This document shows, one piece after another, positions 1 to 8,378 of a DNA stretch of 47,932 nucleotides. Every line of letters starts with the position of its first letter. The stretch's first letter is position 1. This stretch comes from a virus, in IMG/VR virus record IMGVR_UViG_3300046820_000833, positions 1 to 47,932 of that record, one strand, 5' to 3'. Made by a program: the position numbers and the translations under genes. The notes beneath the pieces were generated by a model that made no database searches, was not told where the DNA came from, and was given only the letters and a program-made list of their open reading frames with translations.

Positions 1-472
1 TTGCAATACGAGCTTCTAAATCATTTAACTTTTGTAAAAGCATTTCTGAATTTTGGCTAGCGTTATCAGCAGCAACTTTTGCTTCTTCAGAACCTTTAAC
101 AATAGAAGTAACATCTACTTCAACTTCATCACTTGCTGGTTCTTCAATTGCTGGTTCTTCAATTGCTGGTTCTGGTTCTGACATGTCACCTTCTGGTGCT
201 ACGTCAGCAGCATCACCTGTGTCTTCACCACCTTCAGCATTTGGGTCTACACCCAAATCAGCTGCAATATTATTTGCGGCAGCTTCTGAATCAGCTGGTT
301 CTAAATCACTAGGTACTTCATCAGCTTCTTCTAATTCTCTACCTAACAATAATGGTTTTTCGTATTCTGGAGCTTCTTTTTCCTCGTGGTAAAAGTCGTA
401 TCTTTCCAAAAGTTTAAATCTGTTAAGTTCTTCTTTTAGTAATTCTGGGTTTAATTTAGTTTTCTTTCTCAT
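1..472 (-). CDS. Acidic virion-type protein, N-terminal part only (runs off the window)
   Basis: An open frame begins with ATG at 472 and runs without a stop to the window edge, so only about 157 N-terminal residues are seen. It starts MRKKTKLNPELLKEELNRF and continues into a Tyr/Glu-rich stretch, then a long acidic, Ala/Glu/Pro-rich linker with repeated EEPAI units. A possible coiled coil (NSEMLLQKLNDLEARIA) reaches the edge. The start lies 9 nt after the stop of the upstream 66-aa gene, so the two are probably co-transcribed. The basic start followed by an acidic low-complexity linker resembles scaffold-type or other phage structural proteins, but no family is recognised. The frame is convincing; the function is unknown. 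Confidence 0.7.
   Translation of the reverse strand, partial: MRKKTKLNPELLKEELNRFKLLERYDFYHEEKEAPEYEKPLLLGRELEEADEVPSDLEPADSEAAANNIAADLGVDPNAEGGEDTGDAADVAPEGDMSEPEPAIEEPAIEEPASDEVEVDVTSIVKGSEEAKVAADNASQNSEMLLQKLNDLEARIA
134..175 (-). repeat. 15-bp tandem repeat in acidic linker
   Basis: The unit tgctggttcttcaat occurs twice exactly (134-148, 149-163) and a third time in part. It encodes the repeated residues IEEPA in the acidic linker of the partial gene. Copy number in such linkers can change by slippage. Confidence 0.75.
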
Positions 473-481
473 TGTATGTGT

Positions 482-682
482 TTAGAATAATAACTGTCTA
501 CCGTCTTCGGTAATTATTTTTTTATTGATTCTTTCAATAAGGCTTTTATCGCCTTTGATTACACAAACACCAGAACTACAATCTAAGTTTGGGTCTTGGT
601 TCTCAGTATTTAAAAAACTATCTAGAGCATTCCCTAGTTTATCCGTTTTTTTCAAATCAGTATTGTTTTTTTGATTTTCCAT
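482..682 (-). CDS. Small conserved-type hypothetical protein (66 aa)
   Basis: A 66-residue protein, polar and Asn/Lys-rich at the N-terminus, with a compact C-terminal half: DCSSGVCVIKG (two Cys four residues apart), then SLIERINKKIITEDGRQLL. It has no membrane segment or signal peptide. It starts at the ATG at 682, behind a GATATTTATA element at 716-725, and ends 9 nt before the next gene, so it probably heads the late unit that includes the acidic protein. I do not recognise the family. Reality as a gene is supported by promoter placement, tight spacing and the non-random C-terminal half. Confidence 0.65.
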   Translation of the reverse strand: MENQKNNTDLKKTDKLGNALDSFLNTENQDPNLDCSSGVCVIKGDKSLIERINKKIITEDGRQLLF

Positions 683-715
683 GGTCTATTTTTTAATTTG
701 TAATTTATCTTTTTA

Positions 716-725
716 TATAAATATC
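716..725 (-). promoter_or_regulatory. Putative late promoter element for the 66-aa gene
   Basis: Reads GATATTTATA on the minus strand and ends 33 nt before the ATG at 682. It is one of 15 copies or near copies in this window, nearly all just upstream of start codons. Confidence 0.55.
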
Positions 726-734
726 ACAAAATCA

Positions 735-1136
735 TTAAAAAACCCTAGTTATACTGAAAATCGAGAGTTCGTCACCGTTTGTTAGTATCATTTTATTTTG
801 ATACTCATCCCAATCAATCTTTACTGATTTATTGTTGATGTTTCCTACTGATTCTGGGTACTTTTCTTCAATCAATTTATTAAGTGCGTTGATTGTGTAT
901 AATGCGTTACCCTTTTTATGGATTGGCACAGCACTTGGGAATAAGTCTTTAAGGTTTAAAGGTTTATCCTCTGGTATAGATAATTTAAAAGTCATGATAA
1001 CCTTAGATTCATCATCTAGGTTTTTGTAGCAAAACACTTTGTCTTTTGAAATCTTAAATTTAGCATCTAAATAGCTAATAAACCATTCAACCCTCTCTGG
1101 GAATATGAATGACGCTAATAGTATTGTTTTGTTCAT
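735..1136 (-). CDS. Conserved-type hypothetical protein (133 aa)
   Basis: A soluble 133-residue protein starting MNKTILLASFIFPERVEWF, with a central IPIHKKGNALYTINALNKLI-like stretch (seen as VPIHKKGNALYTINALNKLI) and a C-terminal IDWDEYQNKMILTNGDEL segment. Its ATG at 1136 lies inside the end of the upstream 212-aa gene (50-nt overlap, different frame), which suggests translational coupling and a shared function or timing. No catalytic motif is evident. I do not recognise the family. The frame has normal codon use and no competing long frame, so it is very likely a real gene. Confidence 0.75.
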   Translation of the reverse strand: MNKTILLASFIFPERVEWFISYLDAKFKISKDKVFCYKNLDDESKVIMTFKLSIPEDKPLNLKDLFPSAVPIHKKGNALYTINALNKLIEEKYPESVGNINNKSVKIDWDEYQNKMILTNGDELSIFSITRVF

Positions 1137-1725
1137 GTCTTATAGAAAATAAATACGGAATGTATCGAACTGGATATTCTAGTTCAATTACAGTTTTTTT
1201 ATATTCTATAAGTATCTCTTCATCACCCAAAAAGACTGAACTTTTTGTCTTAATTTTCTCTTTTATTTTTTCGATGTTCAGACCCATGTATTTCAAAAGT
1301 TTAAAATCAATCCCGAATACGAATTTTTCACCATAAATATAGGCCATATCTTTATGAAAAAACGTAATTTTTTTTTCTATACTATTTATTTTACGAATAA
1401 TTTTACGAATTGTCCTTTTGTTGTATTGGATTGGGTCTACAAATATGTAGGTAACTTCTTTTGTTAAATCTGAATATACTTTAGAAACAAACCATGATAA
1501 CCCTTCTTGGTATTCATCTCTTTTTTCAGTTTTTTTGAAGGTCCAATATAAATTATCTTCTAAACACCTTTCCATAATATCAAAATCTGGGTAGTGTTTA
1601 TTAACGTAATCAAAACCAACTATTAACGTAGGTAGCCCTTGGATTATTTCACCCAAGGACTCCACTACATTAAATTCGTCTGAAACATTTATCTTGTTAT
1701 TTGAAACTATATTTGCAATCTTCAT
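1087..1725 (-). CDS. Hypothetical protein (212 aa) with its own host-type promoter
   Basis: A 212-residue soluble protein with alternating hydrophobic and charged segments, such as EVTYIFVDPIQYNKRTIRKI and KITFFHKDMAYIYGEKFVFGI. It has no recognised domain. The ATG at 1725 lies only 4 nt after a perfect Bacteroidota -7 element (TACCTTTG) that is 20 nt from a TTG box. The message would therefore start at or next to the initiation codon, i.e. leaderless, unless translation really begins further in. The gene overlaps the 133-aa gene by 50 nt. Host-type rather than late promoter use suggests early or middle expression and a non-structural role; this is inference. Confidence 0.75.
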   Translation of the reverse strand: MKIANIVSNNKINVSDEFNVVESLGEIIQGLPTLIVGFDYVNKHYPDFDIMERCLEDNLYWTFKKTEKRDEYQEGLSWFVSKVYSDLTKEVTYIFVDPIQYNKRTIRKIIRKINSIEKKITFFHKDMAYIYGEKFVFGIDFKLLKYMGLNIEKIKEKIKTKSSVFLGDEEILIEYKKTVIELEYPVRYIPYLFSIRHEQNNTISVIHIPREG

Positions 1726-1729
1726 ACTG

Positions 1730-1760
1730 CAAAGGTACTAAATCTTTTTTAATAAAACAA
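1730..1760 (-). promoter_or_regulatory. Host-type promoter (TTG-N20-TACCTTTG)
   Basis: On the minus strand TTG (1760-1758), a 20-nt spacer and TACCTTTG (1737-1730) match the Bacteroidota housekeeping promoter. It faces the 212-aa gene, whose ATG is 4 nt beyond the -7 element. Confidence 0.75.
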
Positions 1761-1764
1761 ATTT

Positions 1765-4700
1765 TTATGCACTAGCACTAAATGTTGCTGGACCTGGTGA
1801 TGTATTACCATAGGCAATTGAACCTGGTCCTACGAACCAACCAAATGTTTGGCCTTCTCTTGATTTTATTCCAATACCATTTGAAGGTATTTGGTCTTTA
1901 ATTGTATCTGAATAAAAATCGGTTCTACCTCCAACCCAAGCTGCTGAATTTTGAATCAAAGCTGGGTCTTTAAGTGCGTTAATAGTGTTATCTATCGCTG
2001 TTGTTGCTTGTTCTAAAGTATAACTTTTTGACTTTTGTACGGCTTTAATTGCCGTATTTTTAGAGTTTATAGCGTTAAACTCCGCTACAGCTCTTTCAAC
2101 TGGTTCGTATTGGTTTTTGGCCACAATCAATGCTTTAATACTGTCTCCGTTGTATTTTTTAGAAGCCAACCTATTATATATTGATTGAGCAACGTCACAT
2201 CTACCTTGTGCTGTACCGTTTTCCATTGAACAGATAGCAACCAAGGCCCAATAATCAGCTGCACCACCTTCAATAACAGTACCACCGTCCATATTTGCAT
2301 AATCACTAGCTTTTACTGTTAAGTAATCACAACCTGTGTAAACAGCCTCTTTGTTGTCTTTACCTTTAGGGTTTTTAACAAAGCTTTTGATTTTAGACTC
2401 TTTAATTTCACTAACTGGGTTATCACTAGCTGAGTTATTACCCAATGCTGGGATTGGTCTTTTTCTTAACATACATATTGCTGATTTTCCGTGATATTCC
2501 CAATGCCAGTGTTCTTCACCAGCTTTTTTACCTACTTTTTCACCGTTGTTAGCCCAATAAGGTTGTACGTAACCATATTCATATGAATGTTGGTATAACC
2601 ATTGTAAGGCTGGGTTTGTTTTAAAGCTGAAATATTCTGCCTTACTACCTGTTTCATTAGTATTAGGGAATATTTTACCAGCTTTATCAAACATTTGTAA
2701 ATCGACAGCAATACCCCATCCGTGTGGTGAGTTGTATGTGTTTACTCTGAACAAAGATGTAACATAAGCATATACATTAGTACCAGCAATTACTTTAAAT
2801 CCATTTTCACTCATCCATTTTGCCCAATCTTTTAACATTTCCTCTAAAGGTTTGGCAGCTTCAGATAATAATCTTCTATCTGGATTCAATACAAAGCTAA
2901 TTCCAGGGATATCACCAATATTAGCCATTGCAATGTTACCGTTTGGTGATTCGATATTACTATTCAAACTTCCGTTTTCAATAAGTGTTTTAACGATAGG
3001 TGCGTAACTACCACTCTTAAGTGCTGAACCACCACCTTTGGCTTGTGATGTATCTAACGTATCTAATAAATCCATATAAACATCCATCGCTTCAACCAAT
3101 GGTGTTTTACTATATTTAATCCTAACACCCGTAAAATTTGTTGACATGGTGTTAGGTTTGATTGAATGTTTTACACGGGTAACCATATAGGCACCATGGA
3201 ACATAGGTATATTATCTAACTGAAAGTACATCATTGGTTGAATCATGGCGTTACCCATCATTTCGACCTGTGCGGTATAACTTCTTAACGAATATACGTT
3301 ATATAAGTTTTGACCAGCTAAACTTCTGTTAGTTTCGGAGCCTTTTTGTGATATATCATCAATGATTTGTAACGATTCTTCAGTTTCTGTAAATTCACTT
3401 TGGTCTAATACAATGTCTTTGAATACATTTTGATTCTGTTGACTATATTTAACTGTGAAAACACCAACTGGGTCTTCATAGAATTGTCCATTAATTGCCT
3501 CACTATTTTTCATAAAATCTTCTGGTACATTACCAACAAGACTATTGTTAATACATCTAAGGTCAAAACTATCATTAGGGTAATCAGCATTTGCGATTGC
3601 TAAGTGTTTTGATTTTTCACCAACATACACACAAACAAATGATGGCCCACATGAACCTTCAGCCACAGCTTTTTCGTAACTATCATATGGTTTAAAAATA
3701 GATTTTAACTCTTCATCATCGTGGAAGTTAACAAATGTTGGTAAGGCTATGAAATCGAATTTATTATCATTCAATAAGGTAGAAACAGAGTCGTAAAGAC
3801 ATGTGTTTTGATTTTCTACCAAATAATTATTAATCGGTAATGGGTTAATGTATAATAAATCACCAATATCTTCAAACGACCTACTAACAAATCTAAAAGT
3901 ATCGATAAATCTAGGTGTTAAGTTACCATATTTCTCAGCTAAACCTTTATCTGTCGAATTTCGTTTGTTACCGCATTGGAACATTAATTTATCTGGGTCT
4001 GTTGCACCAGCTAACCACTTATCGTGTATGTTTTTACAGTGTTTATATAATAATAATTTAATTGTGTCTTCATTTGCTGTACCAAAAAGTTCATTTAATA
4101 TTTGATTGTTAACTTCTCTTTCACTAAATTCATCACCAACTGCTTTAAGTTTTTCCGTTAAACCTTTAAAATATGTATCAAAAGCAGTTTTACTACATGA
4201 TATTTCTTCACGAGCATTTTCTACAGGTTCATCATTAACATACTCACTACCCCATATATTCCAACCAGTGTTTACAATCACAACTTCTTCTTTCATTGCA
4301 TTGATAAGAGTCTGTTGTGCGATGTTGTCTTTATAGGTTCCAGCCATTTCTAAGAATAAATAATCCTCATGATATTCTTGGTGGTCCCACGTTACCGTAC
4401 AATCACTAATATACAAAGGTGATATAATTACATAACTTTTACCATCTTTACCATTTTGGAATAATGAGTTAGCAAAAACCCAATTTGGCGTATAAAAATC
4501 ATAACAATTAGAACTAGCAATTGCAGCATTTCTAACTGTATCAAAAAAAACATTAAACTGTGTTGAGTTTCCTTTGAAGATTTCCATTTGTTCTTTTATT
4601 GTCTCCCATTTAGAATATTCGCCATCACCATTAACAAATTCAAAGAACATTCTTTTAAATTCTTTCTTAACTTGTATTGGTAATCTCCATAAAATATCGT

Positions 4701-7700
4701 CTGGCGTATCTATTTCTTTATAATTTGACAAATCAGCTTCACCCCAATCTAACCAAGTTAAATATTGGTCTCTATTTGGGGCATCTAAGTAAGTAAGAAT
4801 ATCAACACCGTTTTTAGTCCATACGATTGGGTCACCATCATTTGTGCCTTCATAAGGTCCAGCACCACCACCAGTTATTTTACCATTGGTTATTTCTGGT
4901 GGTAAAGAACTCAATCTCCAAAGAATACTTCCAACATATGCACAAAATAATCTAGGAGCATGAATAAATCCACCTCTAGTGTCAAATAAATGTTTAATTT
5001 CGTTATTATTAAATGGGCACGCATCGAACCCTTTGTTAAACGGAAGGTTATTTAAAAATAAAAAAGCTTTAGCGTATTCAGAAGAATCATATAAATTTCC
5101 ATCGCTTTGTTTTATCCTAGATTTGCTTTGTGCATAGTAAAATTTACTACCAAATAAACTAAACGAGTTTTCATCATCTACGTTTCTATAAGATACATCA
5201 TTCGTATATGTACATGTAAGACATGTGTCAAATGCTGGTTGTTCGAAGTATGGGTAACTAACGTCATCAGTATTTGGGCTACTTAAAAAATCTCTGTTTT
5301 TACCAATATTTTCACGTAAAGTAGTTCCATCAAATTCCCAAATATCATTTTTATTATCAGCTAGCATTTGCTTACCTTTAAAATCGTAATCGGTTTTTTC
5401 TAACATTCTTTTACCACTTAAACCATTTGGTATGTTCACAGAGTCGTTTGAATAAAACAAATAAGGCATTGGCATTCCGTTAGGTCCATCATCACCACCA
5501 CCACAGTCGATTAAACTAAAATCTTGTATACCAAATGGTCCACCAAATACATTAAAGCCGCTAGTTGGTGCATCGGCCACAATATCTTCTTTTAACCCTT
5601 CTAGTATTAATTTACTATCACTGGTCATGCCGTTTGGTAATGTATATAAAGTTGCTTTTACATCACTGTATTCAGCCTTTGTCAATATTTTGACATAAAT
5701 TCCTCCGTCTTCCCATTTGTTAAAAAATTCATCACTAGAATTTGAATATCCACAACTCCAATTTGTTAAAAACAAATACTCACCGTTCTCAGCTCTTTGA
5801 TTTAATTCAGTTATACCAGATGGGGCTTGGTCTGGGTCTGCGAATGGCCAAAAACCTTCAAAACCATTATTTATAGGGATAATCATAAAAGTATCTGGGT
5901 TACCACCATCAAAAATATATTGATAATAGTATCCGTCACCCAAAGCTTTTATTACGGGTGTATCAGTATTAAACGCTCCCTTACCTTCAACTTTTACATA
6001 TCCATCTAAAGCTGTTTCTGACTTTGCTTGTTCTACTAACGCTTGTTTTATTTTAGCGTCTTTAACACCTCTTAAAATAGCGTCAGCTTCAGCCTCACCC
6101 ATTGCTTTCATTTCAGCTGGTGATAAACTTTGGTAATCATTTGTATAACCTAAAAAAGTCATACCTCTAATAACCGCTAGTCTCATCACATCTAAATGGT
6201 TTTTAAATTCTACCCTAGTATAAGGGTCGGTGCTATTGTATATAATTGAATCGATAGGGTTTACTGGGAACCATGATTTTTCTTCATTTTCCAATTCCTT
6301 ACCAATTTCATCTTCAGCCTTTTTAGCTTTAATAAATGCAGCTAAAAGGTCGTCAATGAATAATAATTCATCTACTTTATCTGGATGTGTCAAAACACCT
6401 TTTGCACCTAAATATTTTTGTACGTAACCTATTTTTTCTACTTTTTCTTTATAATCTGGCCATGCATAGAATGTATCTTGGCTTGGTAAGTCATAACTTT
6501 TGTCGGTTGAGAATACGCTTTTTAATTCAGCTATTCTATCTACATTGTCTTTCTTTTCGGCACTTGTTGACACATCATAGATTGTCTCCATGAAAACTTC
6601 AGCCGCTGCTGTGAAGATTTCAACAATATTTCTAACTGTTGGTTCAAAACCTAATATTTCGGCAACTTTTTCTTTTAATTCGTTAGCTAACCCTTTTTTA
6701 GCGTCTTCACCATTTTTTTCAACAATAACCCTAGCTTCATCTATTTTGTCAAATAGTGAATTCATATTATAAATTACCAACTTTACGTCACCAACAACAT
6801 CATAATATTTTTCCAAATAATTATAAGTTTTTGTTTTAAAATTAGTTAAATCCTTTTGGGGTCCAGTTTTTGTTGTTATTTCGCTATCACGTGTTGAGTC
6901 AGTCGGCAAAAACAAATCTTTGCTTACTTCTGTGTATTTACCACCGTTATCTACTTTTTGTTCAAAATTTTTAAAATCTTCAGCATTAAGAACTGCACCC
7001 ATTTGATAATCATTAAATGTTTTTACATTGTTTTCAGTGTCAGTCTTAAATGTATCTATACCTAAAACTTTTTGGTTAGTATTAAGGTCTGACATATCCC
7101 TAACGATTAACAAGCTTTTATCTATATTTTCAGATTTTGTTGATATGTTTTGTAATACCGAACTCAATGAATTTATATTTTGTTCAAGTCTGTCAAGTGT
7201 GTCTAAAGCTTCTTTTGCGTTATCCCATTTTTTAGCGTTGTCGGAATCTATTGTTGTTTTTTTGATATCACCGTTTATTACACTAATTTTTTGCATTAGT
7301 TCAACAAGCGTCAATATCGGTTCTTTGTTTGGTCTATTTTCGTCATACTTAGCGTATTTAGCTTCACCAATTGTAGTAAATGGAATCGCTTTCAAATAAC
7401 CCATTAATAAATCTGATAACATCGCATACGTATATCCGATGAAATCACATTGAATTTCAAAATTACCAGTTTGTGAGTTAAATTTTGAATTAAATTTAAG
7501 CATATGTAGACAGTAAGTAACTGGCTTACCGTAATAACCTTTTACCTCTAATTCAAAGATTGGGTAAGGGATTTGGAAGAATGTAGCGTATTTATTACCA
7601 CCACCACTACCAGCAATACCCTCATCGTTTTGGAAGATAGAACTACCTCTAACATCAATGAAGTTAATTGTAACCATTGGTGCATAAGATGAGTTAAAGT

Positions 7701-8046
7701 CAATATCAATATTCGTAATACCTAATGTTTCACTATTGATTGTTCCTTTTTCAAAAACTGTTGTTAAATCTGTGTATTTTGTTGTTAAAACTTTATTACC
7801 GTTTATGTCACTACCTTCAATAAAGTTGATTGCGACTTCTTTTGTGCTTTCGTAGCTACCAGTGCTACCTTCTTTCATTAAAACGGTTCTAGCCTTTTTA
7901 TATGTTTTTAAAACAACAGAAATATTCAAATCCTCTAAAGGGACTGACATATTGCTTTCTGAATTAAAACCACTGAAATCATTTGGGTCAACTATTTTTG
8001 TTCTACCCGCTTGACATCCTATTCCGTTATTTAAGTTATTCGCCAT
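1765..8046 (-). CDS. Giant baseplate hub protein with M15 peptidase-like and SleB-like hydrolase domains
   Basis: A 2093-residue protein. Residues about 1-230 look like a phage hub domain: Gly-rich turn, YPIFELEVKGYYGKPVTYC, then EIQCDFIGYTYAMLSDL. A long middle region (about 250-1700) is not recognised. Residues about 1730-1860 carry an M15/VanY-type peptidase signature: SPHGWGIAVDL (SxHxxGxAxD zinc motif) near 1770 and EEHWHWEYHG near 1840, so the metal ligands appear intact. Residues about 1930-2093 resemble the SleB/Hydrolase_2 cell-wall hydrolase: a Glu in SMENGTAQGR followed by DVAQSIYNRL and NQYEPVERA. I infer a tail-tip protein that cuts both peptide and glycan bonds of peptidoglycan during entry. 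It overlaps the gp53-like gene by 11 nt, and both belong to the baseplate block. The two hydrolase folds are fairly sure; the hub role is inferred from the N-terminus and context. Confidence 0.8.
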   Translation of the reverse strand: MANNLNNGIGCQAGRTKIVDPNDFSGFNSESNMSVPLEDLNISVVLKTYKKARTVLMKEGSTGSYESTKEVAINFIEGSDINGNKVLTTKYTDLTTVFEKGTINSETLGITNIDIDFNSSYAPMVTINFIDVRGSSIFQNDEGIAGSGGGNKYATFFQIPYPIFELEVKGYYGKPVTYCLHMLKFNSKFNSQTGNFEIQCDFIGYTYAMLSDLLMGYLKAIPFTTIGEAKYAKYDENRPNKEPILTLVELMQKISVINGDIKKTTIDSDNAKKWDNAKEALDTLDRLEQNINSLSSVLQNISTKSENIDKSLLIVRDMSDLNTNQKVLGIDTFKTDTENNVKTFNDYQMGAVLNAEDFKNFEQKVDNGGKYTEVSKDLFLPTDSTRDSEITTKTGPQKDLTNFKTKTYNYLEKYYDVVGDVKLVIYNMNSLFDKIDEARVIVEKNGEDAKKGLANELKEKVAEILGFEPTVRNIVEIFTAAAEVFMETIYDVSTSAEKKDNVDRIAELKSVFSTDKSYDLPSQDTFYAWPDYKEKVEKIGYVQKYLGAKGVLTHPDKVDELLFIDDLLAAFIKAKKAEDEIGKELENEEKSWFPVNPIDSIIYNSTDPYTRVEFKNHLDVMRLAVIRGMTFLGYTNDYQSLSPAEMKAMGEAEADAILRGVKDAKIKQALVEQAKSETALDGYVKVEGKGAFNTDTPVIKALGDGYYYQYIFDGGNPDTFMIIPINNGFEGFWPFADPDQAPSGITELNQRAENGEYLFLTNWSCGYSNSSDEFFNKWEDGGIYVKILTKAEYSDVKATLYTLPNGMTSDSKLILEGLKEDIVADAPTSGFNVFGGPFGIQDFSLIDCGGGDDGPNGMPMPYLFYSNDSVNIPNGLSGKRMLEKTDYDFKGKQMLADNKNDIWEFDGTTLRENIGKNRDFLSSPNTDDVSYPYFEQPAFDTCLTCTYTNDVSYRNVDDENSFSLFGSKFYYAQSKSRIKQSDGNLYDSSEYAKAFLFLNNLPFNKGFDACPFNNNEIKHLFDTRGGFIHAPRLFCAYVGSILWRLSSLPPEITNGKITGGGAGPYEGTNDGDPIVWTKNGVDILTYLDAPNRDQYLTWLDWGEADLSNYKEIDTPDDILWRLPIQVKKEFKRMFFEFVNGDGEYSKWETIKEQMEIFKGNSTQFNVFFDTVRNAAIASSNCYDFYTPNWVFANSLFQNGKDGKSYVIISPLYISDCTVTWDHQEYHEDYLFLEMAGTYKDNIAQQTLINAMKEEVVIVNTGWNIWGSEYVNDEPVENAREEISCSKTAFDTYFKGLTEKLKAVGDEFSEREVNNQILNELFGTANEDTIKLLLYKHCKNIHDKWLAGATDPDKLMFQCGNKRNSTDKGLAEKYGNLTPRFIDTFRFVSRSFEDIGDLLYINPLPINNYLVENQNTCLYDSVSTLLNDNKFDFIALPTFVNFHDDEELKSIFKPYDSYEKAVAEGSCGPSFVCVYVGEKSKHLAIANADYPNDSFDLRCINNSLVGNVPEDFMKNSEAINGQFYEDPVGVFTVKYSQQNQNVFKDIVLDQSEFTETEESLQIIDDISQKGSETNRSLAGQNLYNVYSLRSYTAQVEMMGNAMIQPMMYFQLDNIPMFHGAYMVTRVKHSIKPNTMSTNFTGVRIKYSKTPLVEAMDVYMDLLDTLDTSQAKGGGSALKSGSYAPIVKTLIENGSLNSNIESPNGNIAMANIGDIPGISFVLNPDRRLLSEAAKPLEEMLKDWAKWMSENGFKVIAGTNVYAYVTSLFRVNTYNSPHGWGIAVDLQMFDKAGKIFPNTNETGSKAEYFSFKTNPALQWLYQHSYEYGYVQPYWANNGEKVGKKAGEEHWHWEYHGKSAICMLRKRPIPALGNNSASDNPVSEIKESKIKSFVKNPKGKDNKEAVYTGCDYLTVKASDYANMDGGTVIEGGAADYWALVAICSMENGTAQGRCDVAQSIYNRLASKKYNGDSIKALIVAKNQYEPVERAVAEFNAINSKNTAIKAVQKSKSYTLEQATTAIDNTINALKDPALIQNSAAWVGGRTDFYSDTIKDQIPSNGIGIKSREGQTFGWFVGPGSIAYGNTSPGPATFSASA

Positions 8047-8356
8047 ATAATGTTTTATGATTTGTTACTTGTGTTATATACCTACCAACAGCACTATCAA
8101 AAGGAAAAGGTATCCTAATAAGCGTCATATCTGGTATATTGAATTCTAATCCACCAAATTCTGGATTGGCTAACATAATTAACCAACCACTGTATGGGTT
8201 ATTATAATACATCTGACTCAATTTGTCAAGTCTTGTTAACCCTTGTTTATAAACCATATTTTTATCTGAGCTAGAAACGGGTATGTCAATTCCTGGAATT
8301 GGTTTCATACTTCCGTTAGTTCTGAAGCTTCCGTATCTATCGTAATAATTTGCCAT
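8036..8356 (-). CDS. Baseplate wedge protein, gp53/LysM-like
   Basis: A 106-residue protein with a central LysM-like segment, GLTRLDKLSQMYYNNPYSGW followed by LIMLANPEFGG, and a Pro-rich end (IPDMTLIRIPFP). This is the pattern of T4 gp53-type and tail protein X-type baseplate proteins: a short LysM fold that reads as 'start slow, moves through a stay-or-go helix, then an inserted Asn-Pro turn'. The stop overlaps the start of the giant hub gene by 11 nt, so the two are translationally coupled, and the 1426-aa baseplate gene ends 22 nt upstream. I infer a role joining hub or wedge subunits. The family call rests on motif and context. Confidence 0.6.
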   Translation of the reverse strand: MANYYDRYGSFRTNGSMKPIPGIDIPVSSSDKNMVYKQGLTRLDKLSQMYYNNPYSGWLIMLANPEFGGLEFNIPDMTLIRIPFPFDSAVGRYITQVTNHKTLYGE

Positions 8357-8378
8357 GTCTTTTTAATTTATTTTTTTT

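Noticed and set aside
183-392. 69-residue Ser/Ala-rich plus-strand frame
   Set aside because: Mirror of the acidic low-complexity partial gene on the minus strand; its composition follows from that repeat.
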